Positions 49,201-59,698 of a stretch of 64,000 nt of DNA are shown piece by piece. Origin of the DNA: Synaphobranchus kaupii (lineage: Eukaryota > Chordata > Actinopteri > Anguilliformes > Synaphobranchidae). The stretch spans positions 20,781,091-20,845,090 of the forward strand of contig CM056376.1 of assembly GCA_029718625.1 (NCBI GenBank), written 5' to 3'. Under the pieces are notes generated by a model, which saw nothing but the letters and a program-made list of their open reading frames with translations, ran no database searches and was not told the origin of the DNA. The translations under genes and the position numbers were made by a program. The stretch's first letter is position 1, and every line of letters begins with the position of its first letter.

Positions 49201-49616
49201 TGACCCAAAACTATGGGGGATTGTTGCGAATTAATGAGCAGAAGTTGAATACTCTCCCTATGATTGCCGGATAACACGAGCTGTACGGGAACGGTGGAGT
49301 GGGTGACTAACCCCAGACTTCTCCCGTCTAACGCAAAGGCAGTGATGGGAGAGGGTAGTAGATCCGTGGGGATGCCGGCCCTCCTGGCGAAGGTGATGTC
49401 CATAAAGTTGGCGTCGGCCCCAGAGTCGATAAGGGCCGACGAAACTTCGGACTTGTCCCCCCAAAGGAGAGTGGCCTTGAAGACCAGGCGATTCTGAGCT
49501 GCATGGCAAGGTATGATTGGGCTCGTCAGTACGCCCAGTTTTACTGGCGAGCCTATTCTTTTGGGCGAATGGGGCATGAGGCGATCTGGTGGCCTGGTTT
49601 GCCACAGTAAAAACAA
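46206..49616 (-). CDS. pol: Pol polyprotein: protease, RT, RNase H, integrase, chromodomain
   Basis: The frame encodes 1,136 residues when counted from 49616 (a TTG codon); the frame is also open upstream within gag, and its first ATG is at 49577. Aspartic protease: D64-S-G-A. Reverse transcriptase: KLDL at 317-320 and the catalytic Y-I-D-D at 381-384. RNase H: acidic residues at D530, E573, D600 and D643. Integrase: zinc-binding H712, H719, C749, C752, then D782, D842 and E878, where the last two are separated by exactly 35 residues. A GPF segment at 1013-1015 precedes a chromodomain at about 1073-1120 containing YLVDWEGYG, which in chromoviruses directs integration to marked chromatin. The reading frame is -1 relative to gag, so expression probably needs a -1 frameshift or re-initiation. 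No stop or missing catalytic residue was seen. Confidence 0.95.
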   Translation of the reverse strand: MFLLWQTRPPDRLMPHSPKRIGSPVKLGVLTSPIIPCHAAQNRLVFKATLLWGDKSEVSSALIDSGADANFMDITFARRAGIPTDLLPSPITAFALDGRSLGLVTHSTVPVQLVLSGNHRESIQLLLINSQQSPIVLGQTWLRLHNPHIDWQAGRILAWSSHCLASCLRSALPPPGSKNSSTNLPEPDLSNVPKQYHDLSLTFSKSRALSLPPHRPYDCCIDLLAGAKLPSGRLYSLSGPEKLSMEEYIHESLASGIIRPSSSPVGAGFFFVGKKDGSLRPCIDYRGLNQITIRNKYPLPLINTAFEPLSQAVIFTKLDLRNAYHLVRIREGDEWKTAFNTPLGHYEYLVVPFGLTNAPAVFQGMVNDVLRDLLGKTVFVYIDDILIFSKSPQEHILHVREVLQRLLENQLFVKAEKCSFHVSSVPFLGFIIEEGSIRADPAKIKAVTEWPQPTSRKHLQQFLGFANFYRRFIRNYSVIAAPLTKLTSTAFSFCWNSEAQLAFERLKTRFSSAPILCHPDPTRQFTIEVDASDTGVGAILSQRAALDNKLHPCAFFSRRLSSAERNYDVGDRELLAIKLALEEWRHWLEGAGNPFIVLTDHQNLIYLKSAKRLNARQARWSLFFARFNFSVSYRPGSRNIKADALSRVFSLPSSPADPESILPASCMVAAVSWRIEEIVRSAQTSHPDPRSNPNSSLFVPNPVRSQVLEWVHASCLACHPGVARTTTLVRRSFWWPTLKEDTRAFVLACAVCARSKASHQPPSGLLLPLPVPGRPWSHIGVDFVTGLPLSEGNSVILTIVDRFSKAVHFVPLPKLPSALETAELLVSHVVRLHGIPSDIVSDRGPQFSSQVWKAFCVALGASASLSSGFHPQSNGQAERANQDLGAALRCVTARNPASWSRFLPWVEYAHNSLKSASTGLSPFECSLGYQPPLLSAQEAEVAVPSVKSHILKCKRVWRLARTALLRSNARSQRLADLHRTAAPKYRAGQQVWLSTSNISLPSSSKKLRPRFIGPFPVVCLINPVSVKLSLPSSLKVYPVFHVSQIKPVASSPLSAPTLPPPPVRAIDNAPAYTVDHIIDIRRKGRGFQYLVDWEGYGPEERSWLHRSLILDQSLIQDFHSRFPLKTRPPGTPGGVR

Positions 49617-50521
49617 GATCTTGATCGCAGGCGACGTTGGCGCTCCTCGGCGTTGACCGCAACTCTGCCCAGTTGCATGGGCTCCTCCTCAGAGACACCA
49701 GACGCCGCCCTGGATCCAGAGGCAGAAGGGTGCGAGCGAGTGTGTTGTTGAAGTTGATGCTGATGACCGGAGTTCCCCCCTCGCTCACGGGCCCGGATAC
49801 GGAGTCGGTTGTCAATAGCGATGGCCAGGCTAATAAGGCAATTGAGTGACGTTGATTCCTCACGGGTGGCAAGTTGGTCCTTTAATTCTTCGCTAAGCGC
49901 CTGGCGGAAAGCCCCCTGAAGGGCGGTGTCATTCCATCCGGACTCCGCTGCGAGGGTACGGAATTGTATTGCCATTTCCGCGACACTGCGGCTTCCTTGA
50001 CGGACCCGAAGTAGGCGTTGTGTTGCGTCCCGCCCACAGGTAGGGTGATCGAACACTCGCCGCATCTCAGCAGTGAAGGCGGCGAAGTTGATGCAGAGCG
50101 CGGCTTGGCTGTCCCAAATGGATGTAGCCCACTCCAGGGCACCACCTCCCAAACTGCTCATAATGAAGGCGATCTTACATGGGTCGGAGGCGAAGGAGGA
50201 GGGCTGCATCCGGAATACAATGTCGCATTTCATCAAAAATTCGCGACACTTTCCCAATTCCCCGCGGTATAATTCTGGGTGTTGAACGCGGGGCTCACGG
50301 AGAGAAGTGGGCACAGAAGGATCCACCGGCGGGTCCGGCGCGGGCGGTGTAGGGCCCACAGGAATACGCGGAAGCGGCTGGTGAAGAGCTAGCTGTGCTA
50401 CTTGCTCCGTGATGACCCTCAGCACCTCCAGCACGTCATCCAAACGTCGGCCCTGTTGGTCGCTGACCGCAGTTTGGCAGGAGAAGGCGTGGCGAATTTG
50501 CTCTAGGTCGGCTGGGTCCAT
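49553..50521 (-). CDS. gag: Gag protein with zinc knuckle
   Basis: 322 residues starting at an ATG only 20 nt inside the 5' LTR. The N-terminal part is coiled-coil-like and is followed by a proline-rich stretch (about 50-70). The central region has the capsid-type retrotransposon Gag fold signature, with the segments [12 protein letters not shown] and [10 protein letters not shown] basic linker leads to one CCHC zinc knuckle at 303-316 (C-x2-C-x4-H-x4-C), which binds the element RNA. The protein forms the cytoplasmic particle in which reverse transcription occurs. It overlaps pol by at least 64 nt. Related sequences have been domesticated in mammals (sushi-derived Mart/PEG10 genes), but LTRs and pol make this copy a transposon. 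Confidence 0.9.
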   Translation of the reverse strand: MDPADLEQIRHAFSCQTAVSDQQGRRLDDVLEVLRVITEQVAQLALHQPLPRIPVGPTPPAPDPPVDPSVPTSLREPRVQHPELYRGELGKCREFLMKCDIVFRMQPSSFASDPCKIAFIMSSLGGGALEWATSIWDSQAALCINFAAFTAEMRRVFDHPTCGRDATQRLLRVRQGSRSVAEMAIQFRTLAAESGWNDTALQGAFRQALSEELKDQLATREESTSLNCLISLAIAIDNRLRIRARERGGNSGHQHQLQQHTRSHPSASGSRAASGVSEEEPMQLGRVAVNAEERQRRLRSRSCFYCGKPGHQIASCPIRPKE

Positions 50522-50529
50522 GATTTTTG

Positions 50530-50540
50530 GCCAGTTCGTT
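50530..50540 (-). promoter_or_regulatory. Predicted primer-binding site for self-priming
   Basis: Starting two nucleotides inside the 5' LTR, the minus strand reads AACGAACTGGC. This is exactly complementary to GCCAGTTCGTT at 51716-51706 within the LTR, just where the transcript is predicted to begin. Its TGG could also begin a tRNA-type site, but the next bases (CCAAAAATC) leave only a short candidate that runs into the gag ATG. Self-priming, as in Tf1, explains the match better. Confidence 0.7.
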
Positions 50541-50750
50541 CTGTTACGAACCAGAAACGGGACGAACCCAAGTGCAACGACCAGGAGACAGATTCACAAA
50601 GAGGGTGTTTAATAAATTAAGTGTTGGGGTAGTCCCAACACTGTACAAGAGGGGAAAAAACACGATATCACACAGGAACAGTATGTAGCCCGGGACGGGC
50701 TGCTCCAAGCCGGAGCTGGACTGGCAGGCCTGGAATGTTTCGTTCCCAAA

Positions 50751-51083
50751 CCGGAACTGGACTGGACAGGAACTGGACCGGGAGGTCCACACCGGAATCT
50801 GGGTCTGGAACGGATTTGTTCCAAACCGGAACTGGACTGGACTGGAACTGGACCGGGAGGTCCACACTGGAACTGGGGTCTGGAACGGATTTGTTCCAAA
50901 CCGGAACTGGACTGGACTGGAACTGGACTGGACTGGAACTGGACCGGGAGGTCCACACTGGAACAAGGGGTCTGGAACGGAGTCGTTCCAAACCGGAACT
51001 GGACTGGACTGGAACTGGACCGGGAGGTCCACACTGGAACAATGGTCTGGAACGGATTTGTTCCAAACCGGAACTGGACTGGA
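50751..51083. repeat. 75-bp tandem repeat array in the 5' LTR
   Basis: Copy of the array in the 3' LTR, with the same unit lengths. Confidence 0.9.
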
Positions 51084-51705
51084 CAGGTAGGTGCGAGACT
51101 CACACCTGGACTGGAATTGCTGGGGAGCGGCTCACTACGGCAGGACAGGAACTGGACCGGATTGACTGCACCGGTACAGAACAAAAACAAAAGGTAGGGT
51201 TAGTGCAAGGGAAGGCACGGGAATGACCGGGAGGTTCTCACGGAGGTGCAGGGTTTGAGAGGGAGGTGGTTGGTGAAGCACGGCAGAGATGGGTTGTGTG
51301 GCGTAGCTGCGGTAGGTCCGGAAGGAGCTGACTGTCTCCAGAGCTCCAGGAGCCGGTGCCGAAGAACTCGTTGGCTTCTTCGGTCGGACAGGAACAACTG
51401 GAGGGTAGCCAGGTAGCAAGCTCTCCCGGAGCCTACACGAGCTGGAGGTGGAGGTACCGCAACACACACAACGATAACGGGGGGGAAACGAACACTGCCA
51501 CGGGTGAATGGGAGCTGGGTTAGATGGAGGAGAAGGGAAACAGGTTAGCTGCATGCACGACAAGAATTGACGGGGTGGTTAACTACCAGACTGTAGTTAG
51601 GAGCCGAACCCAAGCTGCACGGGGATAATATTCCCCGACCAAGCGAGTAGTTCTCTTTAACACGACCAGGAAAACAACGAGCATGAACACCGGGTGACGA
51701 ACGTT

Positions 51706-51747
51706 AACGAACTGGCGCCGACTGGCAGCCAGCCGAAGGACTAAATA
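51706..51747 (-). promoter_or_regulatory. LTR promoter: TATA-like box, predicted start and self-primer
   Basis: On the minus strand TATTTAG (51747-51741) is followed after about 31 nt by GCCAGTTCGTT (51716-51706), the 11-mer complementary to the predicted primer-binding site. The spacing fits the usual TATA-to-start distance, so this 11-mer would be at or next to the RNA 5' end. The start site is predicted, not measured. Confidence 0.65.
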
Positions 51748-52010
51748 GTGAGGTTAATAATAGAACTAAACAAGGGACAGGTGTGGAAAATCAGCAGGAG
51801 TGATTACAAGACACCAGGTGAGGGAATGCATGCAACGAGGGGGGACGGAGTGAAAAGGCGGAAGTGAGACAACCAAACGAACAAGACAGGGAAGGAAACG
51901 CCCAGACCGCAGCAGCGGGGAAAACACGGACAAAAGGATCCAACATGACACGGAGGGAAAACAGGAAAATACAGAAAACGAACAGGAAGGGAGCGGAACA
52001 TTACACATTC

Positions 52011-55000
52011 TGCCTCATCTCATTAAGATCCAAATAAAAGAGAATTTTCAGAGGATGAAAGAGACATTTTGCCCTGCTGATGTATCAGTGTTACTATTTT
52101 CACACCGGTGTTCCTCCCCTCCTAAAACACCGTTGGTACCGCTGTTACCGGTATCAAACTTACCTTTAAACTGGTCATTGGTCTTAACCTGTTTTCATTG
52201 ATTTTCCTTCATTAAAAATTGATTGGCTTGATTGAGCCAACAATCAGAATAATCCATTGGCAATTTTATTGTTCGCCCAATAGCCTAATTGAGATCTGGC
52301 TATATCTGATTGTATTATGTCAATATAATATTATATGCATAATTTAAACATTGAAGTTCTGCAAATGCACTTTTATTTGTCTTTTATTTTTAAATTAATT
52401 GAAAAATGTATTTAAATAAAATTTTAATTAATTACAAAATACAAAATAATTACAAAATATAAAAATTGATGGTGTGCAGATAACTACACCAGCTCTTGCA
52501 CAGTATGCTTTTTACATTCAAAACTTAAAATTTACCTTGAGTCTTAGAAACAAGCTTTCTGCAAGCATTTAAAGACTAATTTACTTTCTTAATATATATT
52601 TTCTTAGCATATAGCACAGGACATTTTTCTATGTTATATTCCCTGGTATCACTGTGACTTGCTTTATTCACATCAGTCTTTCCTCTTGTGAGCCAAACGA
52701 AAGCCCACACGTTAATAGGCTTTCTAGTGGATTTAAATGACATCAGCCCTCTCCCACAGATATATTCCTTGACTAGGATCCTGAGGAAAGTGTGTGCCCG
52801 CTGTCTTCTTCACGTCTTCAGGGGAGCGGCAACCAGAAACTAATTAAACTCCCAACGCTCTGTAAGATACTGATACAAGCCATTTATCAAAGCACAAGTT
52901 GCCTGGTTGCAAATCCCTTGCCCTGATCTGAAGCAAAAATAAAATAGGTGACGGTCTGTCTTAATTAATGAGACAAAGAAATAAAAACAACATGGTCAGA
53001 CCATTGTGACCGTTACTGTTGCCAAATGCATAATGATCCATCTCCTCAAAACAGCTTTGGGAAACAAGAAATTTGTCTCTTTAAAGATAAATGACAAAAC
53101 AGAATTTTATTTTCTGTCTATTTTTCTCTGGTGTTCAGGTCTGTAGCATACCATATTTATAAATGACTTCCTGGAAACACTTAAATGACACTTCCAGGTC
53201 AGACCTTCAGGAGTTGGAAGGAAGGCAGGAAGAGATGGCTGGTGCCAGACATTTTCTGGGTAATTTCATAATTTCCGGAGTTTAACAGAGAACAGGTAAC
53301 TTCTCTCCCAATCTAGGGGTTTCATGTCATAGCTTTTCAGATCTGAAAACCAATTATCTACCACTTTTGGGATGTGCTCCCTTTTTTAAGCTGCCAATAG
53401 TGCAAAGGTATGATTTATATTCATTTCATGGAACATAACATGGAAGCACTATAACTGCACAGTTTATGAAAAATGTACGTACAATTTACTAACTACACAA
53501 AGGCAGCGTCTGTAGAACCTTTTTTTGAAAAAGACTCCAAAGGCTTAACATATCTTTGGAGTTATAATTCCATGATACAGAAAACCAGCGTATCACACTG
53601 ATAAGTTATGTTGCCTGCAATTAAATCTCAACTATCTCAGCAAAATCTGTACAAAGTCTATAGGAAGGGCAATGCTTCTATATATCAGAGAGCAAATAAA
53701 TCCATATATTAGAATATTTATTAAAAATCAGTTTGACGCATTCAGAAAAAACTGCAGTCTTATGTATGTGAAAAGTCATTGGTATCAATGGGCCAGAAAA
53801 ATAGTAGGCCTAAGGGGTGCAGAGTAGGTCTACATGTTACAATGTCCCCCTCTACCTCGTCATTAATTTACACCTTTAAGTTGGATGGACTTTAATATGA
53901 AAATTTGGATGGATGGTTTGCTGGTTTCAATAAATGCTGAGCATGCATGCTATACTTTTTAAATGAAATCTGCAGCAGGGAAAGGAAACTATATACATTT
54001 CACAAACTCTTCCAGCTCCTCTGAGTTCACACATTCTAAATAGCCAGAATGCCCTTGTGGCCTCTATTTGATTAATATTTATGAAAACCATTTTATTTGA
54101 TGAATGCTTCATTTTTATGCATCAAAGACTATGAATTGTACTGCACTTATAAAATGAATAAACAATTCTTTTGCACATTTGAGGTTCTTAAGGAGTTGAC
54201 AGCTGCATTTGTGATTAGCATTTCAACCCAGATCAGCATTCTTGTAAGATGCCATTCAAAACACAAATTATGAGAGAAAAAGAAAAAAACAGTGCTAAAA
54301 ATTACTTTTTTTTTTTAAGAATCTGTTTTTACATGCTGTTAGTCTCATATGAAAAGGCACTGAAGCAGGTATTAAATATTCAGTCAGCATCCATAACCAG
54401 TCAGTTAAATGGAGAGAGGTGATACCTGCATTCTTTGTTAACTCTATAAGCTTCACCCCTAGTGGTTTGAGACGTATCCGTCTCAATTACAGTATCATGT
54501 TCATCTGAAATTATAAGCTACAGCTTTAAGAAAACCCCAAAAATTTTGACGCAGTATTTTTTTAAAGGGTAGCTTCTTGCGAAAACCGCAGCTTCTCCAG
54601 TTACACTGCCGTGCAGTAAATTAGGAGGGTGCTATTAGTAGCCCACAGCACTCACGCACCCTCCTCTGGCTACAGCCACAGACTGTAAAATGCATCAAAT
54701 GCACCGTTTATACACGCTAAGAAAATCATGTTGACGTATAGAAACAATAATATTTTTTAAAAACGTTGTACAAATCAGTATTCGCCGTTTTCCCTTGCTT
54801 ACTGTACTATATACAGTACCTGATCCACTTTCGGTTTAGAAGACACCTCATTTTTTGCTCCAAAATCTCTCGTATAAATATGTTTAAGAAACCAAGTACT
54901 TACCAGTATATTCAGCTACAGCTGTTTTCTCATGAACCCTGAAGAGTTTATCTTTTTATATTTCGCCAAAGTCCCATACAGTCGACATTTCCGCAGTGAC

Positions 55001-55308
55001 CTCCCCTCGCACTGAGCGCTGAAATTCGTTACTGTACTTGTGTGAATACGCACGCGCTTTCGTACGTTCTTTTTTAAACGTATTTAAATACATTAGGCGA
55101 CGTATGTTATGGTTATTATATATATACTGTATGTGACTATTCTGAAATAAATGTATTCTGTAGCAAATTTCTGAATGATACAGCTTCTTCTTCAGTTCAA
55201 ACTTAAAACCATGGATTTTGCAGGGAATATTTTTTTAGATACTGACATTTAAATAAAACTAGTAGAAACCAGGAGAACATTGCCTCAAAAGGGCCAAAGT
55301 AAATAGGG
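52011..55308. other. Non-coding stretch
   Basis: Strongly AT-rich, with short unsupported frames. No transposon ends or exons recognised. Confidence 0.55.
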
Positions 55309-55923
55309 TTAAAGGTTGTATCAGCGATTTTGGGTGGAAACATAAATGATCACATTCATCTGATTTTTCCTCACGATCCGCTAGCTGCCCGCCCCATAAG
55401 CAGGCCGTCAAAAAACCGCGTCTCTGTAGGCAGCCTATGCTCCGAGATCGTACACAAAAACAATGGTACTACCAACTACTCAAAACCAAAATAAACAGTA
55501 TTCCAACCAATCACAATGATCTGCACAAACGTGACGTCACTTCTGAAGCGAAATCCCAAACAAACATACTTATGAATAATTATGTTATGTTTTAAAAAAT
55601 AGTGTTCAAGCATCCAGAATTATAACCACGTTAATAACGTTTGTAAGAAACCAAACCGTTTGTAAATCCGTCAAGATTTCAGCGAGATAAGAGTATTAGC
55701 GTTTGTGCAGATCATTGTGATTGGTTGGAATACTGTTTATTTTGGTTTTGAGTAGTTGGCAGTACCATTTGTTTTTGTGTACGATCTCGGAGCATAGGCT
55801 GCCTACAGAGACGCGTTTTTTTGACGGCCTGCTTATGGGGCGGGCAGCTAGCGGATCGTGAGGAAAAATCAGATGAATGTGATCATTTATGTTTCCACCC
55901 AAAATCGCTGATACAACCTTTAA
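55309..55923. mobile_element. TTAA-flanked foldback element, 615 bp
   Basis: TTAA at 55309-55312 and 55920-55923 flanks long inverted arms (about 55313-55530 and 55690-55919) that begin AGGTTGTATCAGCGATTTTG. The arms match nearly base for base. The unpaired centre of about 160 bp is AT-rich. TTAA target duplication is typical of piggyBac-type transposases, so a piggyBac-dependent MITE is a reasonable guess; the element encodes nothing itself. Confidence 0.8.
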
Positions 55924-56252
55924 GGATCACTTTATAGTCTCGCTGTTTTCTCCTGTGGTCATTTAACAAAATGAGACAAATATGGAAGCAATTACAGTAA
56001 ATAGTGAAAACTCCAGGATTATTTTTAGCTTCTGACACTAGAACACTACGGAAATGAGTGAAATTAAGTAAGTTTACCAAACACTTTGACTTTTCCTGTA
56101 TCACAGAATTTGTAAAGTAAAAACTTTTATTATTTTGTCAATAAGCCACCCACCAATTAATTTTGCCTCAGTCATTATTTGATTTGAAATACTAATTTGA
56201 TTAGTACAGAGGAGAAATAACCAATTTGACACAACTGTTCCAATACTTTTAC

Positions 56253-56340
56253 ATTTAGCTGTATGTAAAGTGTTTTGAACGTGAGAAAGGTGCTATATAA
56301 ATGCAAGCCATTATCATTATTATTATTGTTATTATTATAT
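56253..56340 (+). repeat. 3' end of a SINE or LINE with ATT-type tail
   Basis: A segment with GTAAAGTGTTTTGAACGTG and GGTGCTATATAAATGCAAG is followed by an ATT/ATC-rich tail. This closing sequence with a TTA-repeat tail is common at the 3' ends of fish non-LTR retroelements. Only the 3' end is preserved. Confidence 0.5.
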
Positions 56341-56568
56341 GGGGGCTGTGGGGTAAGTGAGGAATCATATCTTAACAGTACTGACCTTGGCCAGGAATCC
56401 AGCATAACTGGCCATTGTATTACCTGAGGAATGGGAGTTTCAGTAGGCAGAGTATACCTCACCTCAATGATCAATAGCAACTCCTCTGGGTGATATGATG
56501 CCTGCTGCTTGCCTGAGGCGGCTGCATAAGATCTTTCCTCCAATGCAATGGCTACACAGTGAGCTGGT

Positions 56569-56572
<4 letters not shown>

Positions 56573-56653
<81 letters not shown>

Positions 56654-56673
56654 GTGTGCGTGTGTGTGTGTGT
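56573..56673. repeat. (GT)n microsatellite
   Basis: About 50 GT units with a few GC interruptions near the right end. Confidence 0.95.
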
Positions 56674-57490
56674 CCTATTTCCGATGATGTGCTAGTCCTC
56701 CCGACTAGTGACTGGACTGAGTTCCTCCTGAATTTATGGAGGAGCTTGAAATGTGGGGTGAGCTTTAAATGTCTGGGCATTCAAAAATTGTGGAATAAAG
56801 AAAAAAAAAGGTTAAAAAGTTGAAAAGGTTAAAAAACCATGAAAATTATGTACATTCATCAGGACAATCTGCCAAAAATAGTTTGGTACACACACGCACG
56901 CACGCACGCACGCACACACGCACACACACACTATTTAATCTGTCTGGAAAACATATGATTTAACTGCTTAACTTACTGTGCACATCCACACACAAACCTT
57001 TGTCACATGCACACTGGAGCTCTGCATCCTCAAACCATCTGTGCTTTGAAAAAAGAGCCACGTTGTGAAAATGTGTTTCTAAAAGTCCTGAATACAACAT
57101 TCAATAGAAACACCCAGTGCCAGTAGATAGGCCCCGGTATAAGTGAGTGAAATGTGTGTCAAAAAAAAAAACAAGAACTCAGTACTCAAATATTGCAGTT
57201 TCAGCAGATAGTTTCTGTGTTGTTTGATGGCAGATGAACAGGCTGTTTTTATTGAAACCACCCTCCTTGCCATCTCTCATCAGTGTCATTGTAATTATAG
57301 GGATATCAGGGCTGCGTAGAAGTCATTGCATACATACGATCACCGGCCATTTTTATAGGTACACCTTTTCGTTAATGCAAATAACCTCCTCCAAACAGCG
57401 AATGATTTAGCTGCACCTCAATATATAAAGTATGCAGACATGCTGAACAGGTTCAGTTTTTATGTTAAACCAAACATTAGAATGGGTTAA

Positions 57491-57660
57491 ATGCGTGATC
57501 TAAGCAACTTTGACAGTGGTATGATTGTTGGTACCAAACGTGGCGGTTCCAGCATCTCAGAAACAGCTGACCTCCTGGGATTTTCACGCACTACAGTCCC
57601 TAGAGCTTACAGAGAATGGTGCAATAGCCAAAAAACATTGAGTGTGTGGCAGTTATGTGG
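57491..57660 (+). pseudogene. Tc1-like transposase, N-terminal DNA-binding segment
   Basis: About 56 codons from ATG at 57491 encode the paired-like helix-turn-helix: MRDLSNFDSGMIVGTKRGG, then SISETADLLGFSRTTV and the YREW segment. This domain binds the transposon ends. The DDE catalytic domain is not intact: the frame runs into the inserted element, and the remaining 3' part lacks a continuous reading frame. Confidence 0.75.
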
Positions 57661-57926
57661 CCATAACCCTTACAAAACTGGATTGTTTGCTACAAACTTG
57701 CAGCTAATATGTAGCACATTTGCTGCAAACTAAATAGTTTTCCATAAAATGTTGCCAGAGGTTTGTCAGACTTTGCCAGTAGTGGCGAACTAAAAACTTT
57801 GCCAGAAGTGTACGGCAGTTTCCACAAAGCGAATTTGCATGTGGAAATATGAGCTTACCGCAAACCTGTGGCAACAATGCCAAAGGTTTGCCACAAATTT
57901 GCTGGACGGCCTATATTTTTATAAGG
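57661..57926. mobile_element. Small element inserted in the Tc1-like relic
   Basis: About 266 bp that interrupts otherwise collinear transposase sequence. Near its ends are CCCTTACAAAA (57667) and TTTTTATAAGGG (ending 57927), which form imperfect inverted repeats. The interior repeats TTTGCCAG and TTTGCTRCAAA words. Exact boundaries and target duplication are not certain. Probably a MITE. Confidence 0.55.
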
Positions 57927-58180
57927 GAACACCTTGTTAATGAGAGAGGTCAGAGGGCAGACTTGTTCAAGCTAACACAAAGGCCGCAAATGCTCCAATA
58001 ACATCTGTTTACAACGGTGGTGTGCAGAAGGGCACATAAATGTGCAACGCGTTGAACCTTGAACCGGATGGGCTACAGCAGCAGAAGAACACTCTGGGTA
58101 GCTACAGAGTTGCTACAGGGTACAGTGGGCATGTGATCACCAAAACTGGACCGCTGAAGACTGGAAAAACGTCTAATCAT

Positions 58181-59698
58181 GAGAGTTTACATGGACGTAG
58201 TACATTTTGCAGTTATTCATAATCTATAGGTACTGCAGCTACAGTAGATGGTACAATAAACAGCTAGAAACCAAACTTTCTGTTAGATGCTTTTTAACGG
58301 TTTTATTGTTGCCCAGTGGAGATCAGTTAATTACCAAGCTGGTCAGGCAAAATTTAATTAAGGACTTGTAACCCTATACTTAAAGTGCTCATACTCAGCT
58401 GCTGATTAATTTGTTCTTGAGGGACAGAAGATGAGCCCTCTTTGGGCTAATTCATTCTCAATGACATTATGTCCCAGTGTGGTTAAAGCTTTCCAGAATG
58501 AAGCAGTAGGACACAGAACCCTCAATTCGTGTACATAATATTAAAATCATAACAAACTACTACTCCAAAACCTGAATTCATCCCATGAACAAAGCTATAC
58601 CAAAACTCATAACAGAAGTTACTGTGCTATGCATTTACAAGCTTTAGTTATATTGTGTGTGTGTGTGTGTGTACATGTGTGAATTTTATAACTAATATTT
58701 AAAAATATATATAAATTATTACTACCTCTTAAGAGACACTATTTTCGAAAAGCAGTGTGTTGGCCATTGTTCGCATGTTGGCTCACAGGTGCTCAGAAAT
58801 AATAATAAACACAGATTTGTCTGCACTATAATAATTACAATTACAAAGTGTTTGGAATTTCAGGTACAGTGGTTAATGAAAATGTAAATATTCTCTTGTG
58901 TAAATTATAAAATTTTTCCTCAAGCTATTGTCCAAAGCTAAATTGACATTGTCCTGCTGAGAGTTGAGCACATTTCGAAGCCACGCACAGTATAGGAGTA
59001 GCAGTATATGTTGGTAAGCACTATCATTACAATAGTAAAGCAGGATGACCGTGTCCCTCGTATTTCCGTTATTTCAGCATCACCATTTCTCAATGTCACT
59101 TAAAACAGTTTTTGGCTGGAACATATAATATTACGCAAACCAAAATGTATAAATACTTTATTTCTTTGAAGGTATATTGTTCATTAAGATTCGGCTAAGT
59201 CTGAGATGGCAAATGTGTGTGTGTATTATAGTTAGGGCCACCGGTTTCTCAACTTGTTTTTTCGCAGTTTTCTTCAGTCCTCCACCAGCGATAGCACTTT
59301 TTGTCAAGCAACGTGTCAAACAATTATCCCGCTTTCATCGCCGCAGTCACCGTTGAAAAAGTTACTGGCACTAATTAAGCACAAATAATGATTGACAGCG
59401 ATGTTTACAAGGGATAGTCACAAGTTAAATTCAGTCCTGCAAACATATGGTAGTAATTAGAAATTTTAGCTTGAAGCAGTGGGGAATAGTCACATGATAG
59501 CAGTTATGTGACATTTAACTTGCACAAAAATGTCCAGCTCAGATCTACAATTCTCAAAATCTGGACTACTAATGTGCTCCGTGAAGTGCATTTTCTGGCT
59601 TGAACAATGTTTAAAAACCTTCTTGACAGTGGCCACGAGTCTGTAAACATTAGGGAAATTACCTGCCCAAATACTGCTTGCTAGTGCCACAATGTGGT
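58181..59698. other. Non-coding stretch
   Basis: AT-rich, with a short GT tract near 58655-58671. No supported gene. The 59270-59350 part is somewhat richer in CpG. Confidence 0.5.

Larger units (their letters stand above)
50542..52005 (-). repeat. 5' LTR of the complete retrotransposon
   Basis: 1,464 bp, appearing identical to 44730-46193. It supplies the promoter: TATTTAG at 51747-51741 on the minus strand. The repeat array lies at 50751-51083, and so falls in the long untranslated leader of the transcript. Confidence 0.95.
44725..52010 (-). mobile_element. Complete Ty3/Gypsy chromovirus retrotransposon (sushi/Tf1-like)
   Basis: The element proper is 44730-52005 (7,276 bp), flanked by CATTC at 44725-44729 and 52006-52010. 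Reading on the minus strand: 5' LTR (52005-50542), a leader of only about 20 nt, gag, overlapping pol in the -1 frame, polypurine tract, 3' LTR (46193-44730). Both large frames are open throughout. The LTRs appear identical base for base where compared, and every reading frame in one is repeated unchanged in the other at an offset of 5,812. A C-terminal chromodomain and the DSGA, YIDD and D,D(35)E signatures place it among the chromoviruses, where sushi-type elements are the vertebrate group. It has no env. Identical LTRs imply a very recent insertion. Confidence 0.95.
55924..57332. other. Non-coding stretch with long GT tract
   Basis: Holds the non-LTR retrotransposon tail at 56253-56340, a GT tract at 56573-56673 and a CGCA/CACA tract near 56888-56930. 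No host exon recognised. Confidence 0.55.
57333..58180 (+). mobile_element. Tc1-like transposon relic, interrupted
   Basis: The left end reads GATCACCGGCCATTTTTATA followed by GGTACACC, the known terminus of an abundant fish Tc1-like family. A helix-turn-helix coding segment follows. After an inserted element (57661-57926) the transposase sequence resumes with GAACACCTTGTTAATG and continues to about 58170, where it is cut off. The right terminus is missing. Many substitutions and stops show age. Confidence 0.75.

Noticed and set aside
46274..50285. Many plus-strand and alternate minus frames across gag-pol
   Set aside because: Shadows of the gag and pol genes; none has domain signatures.
52080..52180. 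ACCGGTGTTCC...ACACCGTTGGTACC words considered as transposon termini
   Set aside because: No partner end or flanking duplication could be located.
56175..56780. 201-codon minus frame and its plus-strand counterparts
   Set aside because: The frame is carried by the GT microsatellite, giving poly-His-Thr or poly-Cys-Val.
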